Assembly (NCBI GenBank): GCA_031254955.1
Contig: JAIRTK010000029.1
Coordinates: forward strand, 1 to 7,842
Source: Opitutaceae bacterium
Lineage (GTDB): Bacteria; Verrucomicrobiota; Verrucomicrobiia; Opitutales; Opitutaceae
DNA: 7,842 nucleotides
Reading direction: 5' to 3'
In this document: in pieces, positions 1-6,575 of the stretch
How the letters are laid out: the number at the start of each line of letters is the position of its first letter
Position numbering within the stretch: position 1 is the stretch's first letter
Translations under genes and position numbers: made by a program
Notes under the pieces: generated by a model
Databases searched by the model: none
What the model was told of the DNA's origin: nothing
What the model saw: the letters and a program-made list of their open reading frames with translations, nothing else

Positions 1-2256
1 TTATTTGGCGTTGAGCGTCGAGGTGGTTTGCGGGCGGAAGATTTCCGGGATCTGGCTCATGTCCACGCCCGGCTGGGCGGGGATTTGCGCGGGCGAGCCG
101 AGCACCGGGGCGATGGTGCCGGTGGTCTGCGCGGTGGCGGTGGCGCTGGTGAGCAGGGCGTCGAGGTTGCGTTTCGCGTCGGCCATGCCGGGGTCGAGCT
201 TGAGGGCCTGCTCGAAGGCGCGGATGGCGGCGTCGCGGTGGCCGGCTTGCGCGAGCGCCACTCCGTAGTTGGTCTGGATGACGGGGTTGTTGGCGCCGCC
301 GCCGTCGATGATTTTTTCATACAGGGGCACGGCTTCGGCGCCGCGTCCGTTGTTGGTGAGGGCGTTGGCGTAGTTGAGCGTGAAGGCCGGCATGGGCATG
401 GTCTCGGCGGCGATGCGGAAGTAGTTGATGGCCTCGGCCACGCGTTTTTTCTGGAGGAGGAGCACGCCCATGTTGTTGTTGGTCTCGGCGAGGTCGGGGC
501 GGAGGCGGTTGGACTGGCTGATGTGGTAAAAGGCGGCGTCGAACTTGCCGGTGTCGAGCATGACTTTTCCGTAGCGGCTGTGGGCCTGCCAGGCGTTGTT
601 GTTGCCGCGCATGGTGTGCTGCCACATGGGGGCTTCGCCGGCAAAGATGCCGCAGTAGAGGTGCGCGGCGATGCACACGCGGACGGTGGCCAGCGCCACG
701 GCGGCCAGCACCCACGGTTTCCAGTCGGGAGCGGCCCGTTCGTGCACCCAGGCCGCGCCCGCCACGGCCAGGCCGATGATGCCGATGACCGAGATATACA
801 CGAAGTGGTCGGCCGCCCAGGTGATGCGCATGTAGGACATCGTCATGAAGCCCATCACGGGGACGAGGTTGATGAGGAAGAAGCCGAGGCCGAGGAGGAG
901 GGGGCGCGTCCGGGTTTGGCGCCATTTCCAGAGAACGAGGAACACCACGAGGAGCGCCGCCCACGGGATGAGCAACTGGTGCCACTCGGGCGGCGCCAGC
1001 TCCGCCCATTTGCCGTCCACCATGCCGAGTTTGCCGAGTTCCCATTTGGGGTAAATGGGCAGCAGGTCGAAGGGCCACGCGCATTTCCAGAGGTAAAACC
1101 AGATGGACGCGCCGGCCACCGCCGCGCGCGAGAGGGGGCCGCCGACGGGGATGCCTTCCGCGCCGATGGCGTTTTTAAGCTGGAAGTGCACCGTGACCAC
1201 GGAGATCACGACGGACACGATGAAGAACGGCAGGCTGGTGAGCACCAGCCGCCACGCGTGCCGCCAGGCCGGCTCGGTGTCGCTGGCGGCGGTGGTGGCG
1301 GCGGAAACAGGAGCGCGGACATTCTTGTCCGCGAAATCGCGGGCAGGAATGCCCGCGCTCCCGGTGTCGGCGACACCGCCTTTCACCCGCCACCATAAAA
1401 GCCCGAGCGCCGGGGCCAGCGTCCCGGACAGCAGGCCGGCGGCGACGTATTTCGGCCAAGGGATGGATTTGCCGCGCAAGCCCGTCTCCAAGGCCAGCCC
1501 GCTGACAAAGAGGAAGCCGAGCGCGCAGCCCATCGCGCCGATGAGCAGGAGGTCGCGCGCGCGCAGCCGGTCGTGTTTCCACCAATCATACAGCAAGAGC
1601 AAAAACGGCAGCATCACGCCCGCGCTTTTGCACAGCAGCGAGGCGATGAAACAGCCGAGCGAAATAAAATAATACAGCCGCCGCCCGGCGCCGTCCCGCG
1701 CCTGGTCAAACTGGATATACGCGCACAGCGCCGGCAGCATGAGGGCGAGCGAGATGGTGTTCTTTTGCTCGCTCACCCAGCCGACCGATTCCATCAGGAT
1801 GGGGTGGATCGCGAACAGCAGCCCGCCCACCCACGCCCAGCGGAGGCGCAGCAGCGAGAACAGCCGCCACAGCAGCAGCGCGTTGAGCAGGTGGAACAGC
1901 GTGTTCGCGACGTGGTAGCAGGTGTTGTTGTATTCCCAGAGGTGCCACTCGATCCAGAGGATGGTCGATTTCAACGGCAGCCAGTCGGCCCCGGCGTTGC
2001 CGCTCCAGATGGCTTTCAGCCCGGCGAGACTGGTCAGCGCGCCGTTGGCGGTGATTTCCTGGTCGTCGTCCCAAAGCCAGGTGCCGTGGAAGGCGGGCGC
2101 GGCGACGAACAGCCCCGCGAGGAGGATGAGCGCGAGGCGCAACATGCGCGGTTCGTCCCGCCACCACGGGCGGCGGTCGGTCGGGCGCGGCGGCGGGTTG
2201 GAGGCCGGTCCGTGGCTCAGTCCGGTTGCGTGGTTCTCTGTCGATAGACTTGGCAT
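1..2256 (-). CDS. TMTC-like multi-pass membrane protein with C-terminal TPRs (putative GT-C glycosyltransferase)
   Basis: The 751-residue product starts at the ATG at 2256 and stops at 1-3. A hydrophobic first helix (about 38-57) is followed by an acidic WDDD motif (62-65) and the blocks ITANGALTSLAGL, LWIEWHLW, YHVANTLFHLLNALLLW and FAIHPILMESVGWVSEQKN (to about 166). These are typical of bacterial relatives of the TMTC family, whose eukaryotic members are GT-C O-mannosyltransferases with DD-type acidic residues in the first lumenal loop. About ten more hydrophobic segments follow to about 535. Residues 552-706 then form roughly four TPRs (for example NNNMGVLLLQKKRVAEAINYF and NYGVALAQAGHRDAAIRAFEQALKLDP). 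I infer an inner-membrane, polyprenyl-sugar-dependent glycosyltransferase, or a TPR membrane protein of unknown role. Residues 299-315 are encoded by a palindromic repeat. The start overlaps the GT9 gene by 40 nt, implying translational coupling. An alternative ATG at 2145, just before the first helix, is possible; neither start has a clear Shine-Dalgarno. The family assignment is good, the activity is inferred. Confidence 0.85.
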   Translation of the reverse strand: MPSLSTENHATGLSHGPASNPPPRPTDRRPWWRDEPRMLRLALILLAGLFVAAPAFHGTWLWDDDQEITANGALTSLAGLKAIWSGNAGADWLPLKSTILWIEWHLWEYNNTCYHVANTLFHLLNALLLWRLFSLLRLRWAWVGGLLFAIHPILMESVGWVSEQKNTISLALMLPALCAYIQFDQARDGAGRRLYYFISLGCFIASLLCKSAGVMLPFLLLLYDWWKHDRLRARDLLLIGAMGCALGFLFVSGLALETGLRGKSIPWPKYVAAGLLSGTLAPALGLLWWRVKGGVADTGSAGIPARDFADKNVRAPVSAATTAASDTEPAWRHAWRLVLTSLPFFIVSVVISVVTVHFQLKNAIGAEGIPVGGPLSRAAVAGASIWFYLWKCAWPFDLLPIYPKWELGKLGMVDGKWAELAPPEWHQLLIPWAALLVVFLVLWKWRQTRTRPLLLGLGFFLINLVPVMGFMTMSYMRITWAADHFVYISVIGIIGLAVAGAAWVHERAAPDWKPWVLAAVALATVRVCIAAHLYCGIFAGEAPMWQHTMRGNNNAWQAHSRYGKVMLDTGKFDAAFYHISQSNRLRPDLAETNNNMGVLLLQKKRVAEAINYFRIAAETMPMPAFTLNYANALTNNGRGAEAVPLYEKIIDGGGANNPVIQTNYGVALAQAGHRDAAIRAFEQALKLDPGMADAKRNLDALLTSATATAQTTGTIAPVLGSPAQIPAQPGVDMSQIPEIFRPQTTSTLNAK
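1310..1361 (-). repeat. 52-bp double-hairpin palindromic element, copy 1 (inside the TMTC-like gene)
   Basis: On the plus strand the modules are: closing arm GGAGC (1310-1314), stem GCGGAC, loop ATTCTT, stem GTCCGC (to 1332), spacer GAAATC (1333-1338), stem GCGGGC, loop AGGAAT, stem GCCCGC (to 1356) and closing arm GCTCC (1357-1361). Both hairpins pair perfectly over 6 bp and the outer arms pair over 5 bp. The two halves are also near inverted copies of each other. Read on the minus strand it encodes SAGIPARDFADKNVRAP in a loop between two predicted membrane segments of the host protein. The flanking residues 316-327 are Ala/Thr-rich. A second copy lies in valS. Confidence 0.9.
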
Positions 2257-3653
2257 ACGGTTTCGAAGACTTGGTTGACGGTGATGGCCTTCATGCACGC
2301 GGCGTCGCGGCAGGCGGTCTGGCGGTTGTTCCAGGCGTTGATGCACGGCGAGCAGGCGAGGCCGGCCCAGACGTTGTGGTTGCGCGGGCTGAGGGTGCCG
2401 AAGAGCAGCGGCGTCTCGGGGCCGAACAACACCACCACGTCCACCGGGGTGAGCGCGGCGAAATGGGCGGGGCCGCTGTCGTTGGTCACGAGGATTTCCG
2501 CCAGCCCGTAAACGATGAGCAACTGCCGCAGCGTCGTGCGTCCGGCCAGGCAAAAGCAGCGCGGCGAGCCGACCTGGCGCACAAGCCCCTCGGTCTTGGC
2601 CGCCTCGGCGGGGCCGCCGGTGAAGCCGATACAGGCGTCGGGAAAGGTGTCCAGCAGCCGCCTGGCGAGTTCGACGTAGTTGAGCTGCTCCCATTTGCGC
2701 AGGGGCATGAGGTCGCTGGCGTTGGCGTTGAGCAGGATCAAGCGGCGCTTCCTCGCGCCGGCGGCGGGTGGAGGCGGCGAGCCGTCGCCGGGCTTTTCGG
2801 CAAGCGGCGGGAGGCCGCCTGCCGGGTTTCTCGCCTCGCCCGGAACCGCAAGCGGCGGGTCGCCGCCGTTACCCTCGCCGCCGCCGCCGCTCCCGCCGCC
2901 ACCGCCCTCGCCCTTGCCGCCACCGCCCTCGCCCTTGCCGCCGTCAACCAACGCCAGCTCCGCGAGCATCGCCGCGACTTCCGCGCGCTCTTCCGCAGCC
3001 GGCTCAAACAGCGGCAGGCCGATGCGGGCCGGCGGCGCGTAATCGAAGGTCGGCAGCCTCTCCGGCGGCACGTCGAGCGCGTTGACCAGCGTGAGAAAAA
3101 TCTTCGAGGCGTGGATGTGCGCGTTGTAGAGCACCCGGTGCGTGAACAAATCGCCGCGATACGGCCCCTCGCCGAAATAGCAATGGAAACCCACGCGGAT
3201 GCGCGTGCCCATGAGGTAGGCGATCACCGCCGACGAGCGCGCGAAAAACTCCATGTCGATGCACGCGTCGATGCGCCGCCGCCGGATTTCGCGCAGGCGG
3301 GCCAGGCAGCTCACGGCCATCGACCAAGCCGAACGCGTGCGGATGGTGAGCACGTTTTCCGGGGGGACGAGGCCCATCACGTCGAGGATGAAGCGGTTTT
3401 CCTCGAACATGAGAAAATAGACGTTCGCGCGGCCGACGCGCTCCGTCGCCTGCTTGATCATTTCGCCGGCCAGCACGGTCGAACCCTGCTCGGCGAGTTT
3501 CAGGAAAATGATGCTGCGCGGCGGCGTCTTTCTGTCCGTCCGCGCCAGCAACCCGGCCAGCCGGCGCCACCACGTGACGACCGCGCAAATCACGGGGAAG
3601 CAATGTGCGTCTATCCAGAGCAACAAAAGGGTCTTGGAGCTGGTGCTGGTCAT
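2217..3653 (-). CDS. Glycosyltransferase family 9 protein (ADP-heptose:LPS heptosyltransferase-like)
   Basis: This 478-residue protein matches the GT9 fold, which transfers heptose or related sugars from nucleotide donors to lipopolysaccharide core or similar glycans at the cytoplasmic face of the inner membrane. Evidence is the N-terminal FLKLAEQGSTVLAG block (about 50-63), YFLMFEENRFILDVMGLVP (79-97), the donor-site segment TNDSGPAHFAALTPVDVVVLFGP (390-411, with NDSGPAHFA characteristic of the family) and a Cys-rich tail with CSPC (434-437) and two more Cys before MKAITVNQVF. A hydrophobic stretch at about 7-28 may anchor it to the membrane. Residues 237-302 are a Gly/Pro-rich insert between the two Rossmann-like halves, foreign to the family. 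The ATG at 3653 is the only usable start before an in-frame stop at 3669-3671; no clear ribosome binding site is visible. It lies upstream of and overlaps the TMTC-like gene, so a joint envelope-glycan role is likely. The exact sugar and acceptor are unknown. Confidence 0.9.
   Translation of the reverse strand: MTSTSSKTLLLLWIDAHCFPVICAVVTWWRRLAGLLARTDRKTPPRSIIFLKLAEQGSTVLAGEMIKQATERVGRANVYFLMFEENRFILDVMGLVPPENVLTIRTRSAWSMAVSCLARLREIRRRRIDACIDMEFFARSSAVIAYLMGTRIRVGFHCYFGEGPYRGDLFTHRVLYNAHIHASKIFLTLVNALDVPPERLPTFDYAPPARIGLPLFEPAAEERAEVAAMLAELALVDGGKGEGGGGKGEGGGGGSGGGGEGNGGDPPLAVPGEARNPAGGLPPLAEKPGDGSPPPPAAGARKRRLILLNANASDLMPLRKWEQLNYVELARRLLDTFPDACIGFTGGPAEAAKTEGLVRQVGSPRCFCLAGRTTLRQLLIVYGLAEILVTNDSGPAHFAALTPVDVVVLFGPETPLLFGTLSPRNHNVWAGLACSPCINAWNNRQTACRDAACMKAITVNQVFETVCQVYRQRTTQPD
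2748..2945 (-). repeat. Low-complexity, repeat-built insert in the GT9 gene
   Basis: This 198-bp segment (residues 237-302) interrupts the GT9 protein between its N- and C-terminal halves. It contains a perfect tandem duplication of a 21-bp unit (2895-2915 and 2916-2936, encoding KGEGGGG twice), a wider GCC/GCG-rich tract, and at 2823-2851 a stretch that matches the non-coding repeat at 3995-4023 at 23 of 29 positions. The product is nearly all Gly, Pro, Ala and charged residues and is probably a disordered linker. Its bounds are judged from where GT9-like sequence stops and resumes. Confidence 0.75.
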
Positions 3654-3756
3654 TAAAGCGGCGGGTTTTCAGGAAAACAGGCGCACCCAGCGCAACGTTT
3701 CCAGGTAAAAAGACAATGATAGACTTGTTCGGCGCCCTTGTTTTCGTCGCGATTCG

Positions 3757-3779
3757 AAAAAAAGCGCCGCAACCGGCGC
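3757..3779 (-). terminator. Intrinsic terminator-like hairpin upstream of the GT9 gene
   Basis: On the minus strand a 6-bp GC stem (GCGCCG/CGGCGC) closes a GTTG tetraloop and is followed directly by seven T residues (3757-3763). This is a textbook Rho-independent terminator for leftward transcription. It lies 104 bp before the GT9 start codon with no gene ahead of it. It could end a short transcript from 3780-4100, act as a leader attenuator of the glycosylation unit, or shield the operon from read-through. Confidence 0.7.
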
Positions 3780-3904
3780 CATAGGCTCGCATGCCTTTGG
3801 AGCGCGGCGACAGAGGGAGAAACCCGGCGATGGTGCTTTCGGCAGCGCTCCACCAGAAACGGTCTTCGAAGGGGCGCGCCCGAGTTATTTCTTTTAGTGA
3901 GGTT

Positions 3905-4070
3905 TTATACCCTTTCCCGACGAGATTGTGTCTTGAGGGAAGGGCGGTCTCGGCGAGACTGCCGCCATTTGCCGAGGAAGGCCGCGGCGGTTGTCAGGCT
4001 TCTCGCTTCGCTCGGAACGGTAAAACCACCCTACCCTCTACAAGCTCTTTCTCTTTGGGAAAGGGTGTAA
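3905..4070. repeat. Palindromic repeat element with 16-bp terminal inverted repeats
   Basis: The ends TTATACCCTTTCCCGA (3905-3920) and TTGGGAAAGGGTGTAA (4055-4070) are inverted copies matching at 14 of 16 positions. The interior carries a hairpin-rich stretch around 3943-3966 (GGCGG then TCTC, later GAGA and GCCGCC) and the segment 3995-4023 that recurs in the GT9 insert. No coding sequence is inside. It resembles a small non-autonomous or REP/MITE-like element. No clear target-site duplication is seen. Confidence 0.55.
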
Positions 4071-4342
4071 TCCAAAAAGGCAACGTGGTGCCGGGATTTC
4101 GGCGTTTTCAGGATAAATCACGCAAATCATTCATTTCTAATTAAAAAACCGTTGCGCTATCCGGCATGGCCACCACCTCAAGGCAGCCACCTCATGGCTA
4201 CTACCACATGAAGGCAACCCATTCGCCGCGCAAGAAAACTCCTCCCCGAACCCGAAGCCACGGCTTGCCTTGCCCGGCGGCTCGCGGACAATGCAAGGAT
4301 CTGATTTTCGCGGCGAAGCCTCGCCGTCGCCTCGTCCCCATC

Positions 4343-6082
4343 ATGGAAACAAAATCCACCCATCGCCCCACGCCGGCTTTTTTTCTGGGAATTTTTTTGT
4401 GCGGCCTGGCCCTTTGCCTGCAACGCGCCGGCGCGGCGGCGCCCTCGCCCGCCACCGCCCACGAACGTCCGCGCCGGCCCAACATTTTCTTTTTCTTCGC
4501 CGACGACTGGGGCCGCTACGCCGGCATTTATAATGACAACCCGGTCAACCGCGTCATCCGCACGCCCGGGTTCGACCGGGTGGGACGCGAGGGGGTGCGG
4601 TTCAACAACGCCCATGTCTGCTCCCCCTCCTGCACGCCGAGTCGCAGCGCGTTGTTTTCCGGGCAGTATTTTTATCGCACGGGACGAGGCGCGATTTTGC
4701 GCCCGGCGGTGTGGGATTATGCGATTCCGTCCTTCCCCTTGCTTCTCGAAAAATCCGGCTACCGCATCGGGCACACCTACAAGGCATGGGGTCCCGGCTC
4801 CCCGGCCAACGCCCCGTTCGGAGCCGCGCGCACGCAGTTCACCGGCGCCGGCAGCCGTTTCAACCGCTTTTCCCAAAACGTCACCCGGCTTGTCGCCGGA
4901 GGCGAGAATCGCGAGGCCGCCAAGGAAAAACTCTACAAGGAGTGTCTCGACAACTTCGAGGCGTTTCTCGCCGCGGGCCGCGCCAGCCCGGAGGAGGCGG
5001 CAAAACCGTTTTGTTATTATTTCGGACCCACCAACACGCACCGGACCTGGGAGAAAGGCTCCGGCAAGGCGCTCTGGGATATCGACCCCGACGACCTGAA
5101 GGGAAAGCTGTCGAAGTTCCTGCCCGACGTGCCCGAGGTGCGCGAGGACTTTTGCGACTATCTCGGCGAGGTGCTCGCGCTCGACGCCGTGCTCCAGCGA
5201 TTTCTGGCCAGGCTTGAGGCGACGGGCGCGCTTGACAACACGCTCATCGTCGTGAGCGGCGACCACGGCATTCCGGGTTTTCCCCGCGCCAAGTGCAATT
5301 TGTATAATATCGGCACGGAGGTCGCCCTGCTCGTGCGCTGGGGAAATCATATAAAACCCGGACGCGCGGTGGACGATTTTATAAACCTGATGGACCTCGC
5401 CCCCACGTTCCTGGAGGCCGCCGGAGAGACCCCGCCCGCGTGCATGACCGGTCGCAGCATCCTGCCCCTGTTGCGCTCCGACCGGGACGGACAGATTGAG
5501 CCGCGCCGCGATTATGTCATCACGGGACGCGAGCGTCACTTCGACCGCGCCCGCGCCGATTATACGCCCTACCCGCAGCGCGCCCTTCGCACGAAGGAGT
5601 TTTTGTATATACGCAATTTCAGGCCCGAACGCCGGCCCATGGGCGACCCCTATGCGTGGCACGCCGGCGACCTGCCCGGAAATTTCGCGCAGGCAAGCGC
5701 CGACACCGGCTTTGCCTTTCCCGACATGGATGCGAGTCCGACCAAAACCTGGCTTCTGCTGCACGGCGCGGAACCGGAGTGGGCGTCCTGCTGGGAATAT
5801 GCGTATGGCCGGCGTCCGGAGGAGGAGCTGTATGATTTGCGCAACGACCCCGATTACCTGGTCAACGTCGCCGCCGACCCGGCCTACGCCGGACAGCGCC
5901 AGATGCTCGCCGCGCGGTTGCTGGACGTGTTGACGGCGACCGGCGACCCGCGCGTGACCGGCGACGGCGAGACGTTTGAGAAACCGCCCTTTGCCGGACC
6001 GGGCACGCTGGACAAAACCATGCGCCGGAGAAGCCGCGGCGGGCAAAACCAGACCCCGCCGCCAGCAGATAACCGCCACTAA
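4343..6082 (+). CDS. Exported sulfatase, S1 family (heparan N-sulfatase/SGSH-like)
   Basis: The product of 579 residues is a formylglycine-dependent sulfatase that hydrolyses sulfate from organic esters or sulfamates, probably on sulfated polysaccharides in the periplasm. A signal peptide is evident: basic start, hydrophobic core PAFFLGIFLCGLALCL (11-26), then RAGAAA with likely cleavage near 33. PNIFFFFADDWG supplies metal-binding D54 and D55. CTPSRSALFSG contains C97 of C-x-P-x-R, the residue converted to formylglycine, with R101. YKAWGP (K147), NTHR (H233) and SGDHG (D307, H308) fit further active-site positions. The long middle helix region and the C-terminal EELYDLRNDPDYLVNVAADP tail resemble SGSH-like S1 sulfatases. 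The frame is open upstream to an ATG at 4166, but the extra 59 residues would bury the signal peptide, so I chose 4343; no Shine-Dalgarno is obvious. It is monocistronic here. A maturase (FGE or anSME) must be encoded elsewhere. Substrate is uncertain. Confidence 0.93.
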   Translation: METKSTHRPTPAFFLGIFLCGLALCLQRAGAAAPSPATAHERPRRPNIFFFFADDWGRYAGIYNDNPVNRVIRTPGFDRVGREGVRFNNAHVCSPSCTPSRSALFSGQYFYRTGRGAILRPAVWDYAIPSFPLLLEKSGYRIGHTYKAWGPGSPANAPFGAARTQFTGAGSRFNRFSQNVTRLVAGGENREAAKEKLYKECLDNFEAFLAAGRASPEEAAKPFCYYFGPTNTHRTWEKGSGKALWDIDPDDLKGKLSKFLPDVPEVREDFCDYLGEVLALDAVLQRFLARLEATGALDNTLIVVSGDHGIPGFPRAKCNLYNIGTEVALLVRWGNHIKPGRAVDDFINLMDLAPTFLEAAGETPPACMTGRSILPLLRSDRDGQIEPRRDYVITGRERHFDRARADYTPYPQRALRTKEFLYIRNFRPERRPMGDPYAWHAGDLPGNFAQASADTGFAFPDMDASPTKTWLLLHGAEPEWASCWEYAYGRRPEEELYDLRNDPDYLVNVAADPAYAGQRQMLAARLLDVLTATGDPRVTGDGETFEKPPFAGPGTLDKTMRRRSRGGQNQTPPPADNRH

Positions 6083-6569
6083 ACGCAGATAAAAACTCCC
6101 CAAACCTTGGCTTGAAATCGGCGTTTATCGGTGCCGGTAGGCGCTACGACAGAGGCCGCGCGTAACTTCATCAGTTATTCTGTCGCATGGGAAATGAGCC
6201 TTGGGCGCAGGCGTGCCGGTAGGGAGGCCTCTCCGAGGCCTCCGTCGAACGGAGCTGGCGGCTTGGAGTTTCATGGGAAAATCGAGGCGTTTTCATGGAG
6301 GCCTTTCCGAAGCCTCCGCTAGAACGCGTCGGGCGCCTATGAAATGCCAGCCGTTTTTTCCGCCCGGCGGAGGCCTCGGAGAGGCCTCCCTACCGGCGCT
6401 TCCGCGCCAAAGGGGGCGTCTCCTATGCAACAGAATCATGAGGGGAGGCCGTAATGGTGCTGCTGGCAGGGCGCGCTCGTCGAGCGCGGCGGCGGGTCAG
6501 AGCTAGCCGATGGTGAGGGCGCCGGTGTGGTGCCACTGCGTCGAGCGCGCTGGCGAGGGCGGCGGCGGG
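6083..6569. other. Repeat-dominated intergenic region between the sulfatase and valS stops
   Basis: The two flanking genes converge on these 487 bp. I see no gene. The centre is a 260-bp palindromic element (6177-6436). Near the sulfatase stop, GCAGATAA occurs twice (6065-6072 and 6085-6092), and TAAACGC (6080-6086) can pair with GCGTTTA about 33 nt further on, a weak candidate terminator. Towards valS there is a near-perfect palindrome CGCGCTCG-T-CGAGCGCG (6472-6488) and a duplication of the sequence around the valS stop codon. No hairpin followed by a T tract is present for either gene. Confidence 0.6.
6177..6436. repeat. MITE-like multi-hairpin element with terminal and internal inverted repeats
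   Basis: The termini ATTCTGTCGCATGGGA (6177-6192) and TCCTATGCAACAGAAT (6421-6436) are inverted and match at 14 of 16 positions. Inside, 6215-6244 and 6368-6397 form a perfect 30-bp inverted repeat, each arm being itself a hairpin (stem GGAGGCCT/AGGCCTCC with a 5-nt loop). A third hairpin of the same family sits between them at 6297-6317. A further small hairpin (GGCGC/GCGCC) lies at 6395-6408. There is no transposase frame, so if it moved it did so in trans. Confidence 0.7.
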
Positions 6570-6575
6570 TCAGAG
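6487..6575. repeat. 16-bp direct repeat containing the valS stop codon
   Basis: CGGCGGCGGGTCAGAG occurs at 6487-6502 and again at 6560-6575; the second copy carries the valS stop (TCA at 6570-6572, TGA on the minus strand). Each copy is preceded at a slightly different distance by GTCGAGCGCG (6479-6488 and 6540-6549). This looks like a local duplication of the 3' end of valS with a small deletion or insertion. Confidence 0.65.

Larger units (their letters stand above)
3654..4342. other. Intergenic region between the divergent GT9 and sulfatase genes
   Basis: No convincing gene lies in these 689 bp. The region must hold the promoters of both flanking genes, but I cannot name either. It contains a minus-strand intrinsic terminator (3757-3779), a palindromic element bounded by 16-bp inverted repeats (3905-4070), a further 8-bp inverted pair TGGAGCGC/GCGCTCCA (3798-3805 and 3845-3852), and an AT-rich stretch at about 4115-4150 that is a plausible place for the sulfatase promoter. 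Open frames here are short, poor in conserved sequence and cross the repeats. Confidence 0.6.

Noticed and set aside
28..1398. 456-codon open frame on the plus strand opposite the TMTC-like gene
   Set aside because: The product is Gly/His/Ala/Val-rich without family resemblance. Long antisense frames are expected in high-GC DNA opposite a real gene, and the minus-strand frame has clear motifs.
2257..2694. Upstream in-frame extension of the TMTC-like gene to an ATG at 2694
   Set aside because: The extra 146 residues are Arg/Pro-rich and lie wholly inside the GT9 gene in another frame. Homologues begin just before the first membrane helix.
2226..3656. 476-codon open frame on the plus strand opposite the GT9 gene
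   Set aside because: It mirrors the GT9 gene almost exactly and its product is Arg/Ala/Gly-rich without motifs, whereas the minus-strand product carries conserved GT9 motifs.
3893..3902. T3 phage promoter-like core (CCTCACTAAA on the minus strand)
   Set aside because: Only the ten-base core matches, flanking bases differ, and no phage genes are present. Treated as coincidence.
4166..4342. Upstream start of the sulfatase at 4166 or 4208
   Set aside because: It would place about 45-59 basic residues before a well-formed signal peptide, so the ATG at 4343 is preferred.
4178..6103. 641-codon open frame on the minus strand opposite the sulfatase
   Set aside because: No recognisable domain. The plus-strand frame has the signal peptide and full sulfatase signature.
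6131..6506. Short plus-strand frames (63 and 101 codons) after the sulfatase
   Set aside because: They run through the palindromic element and the valS 3' duplication, have no conserved content, and lack ribosome binding sites.
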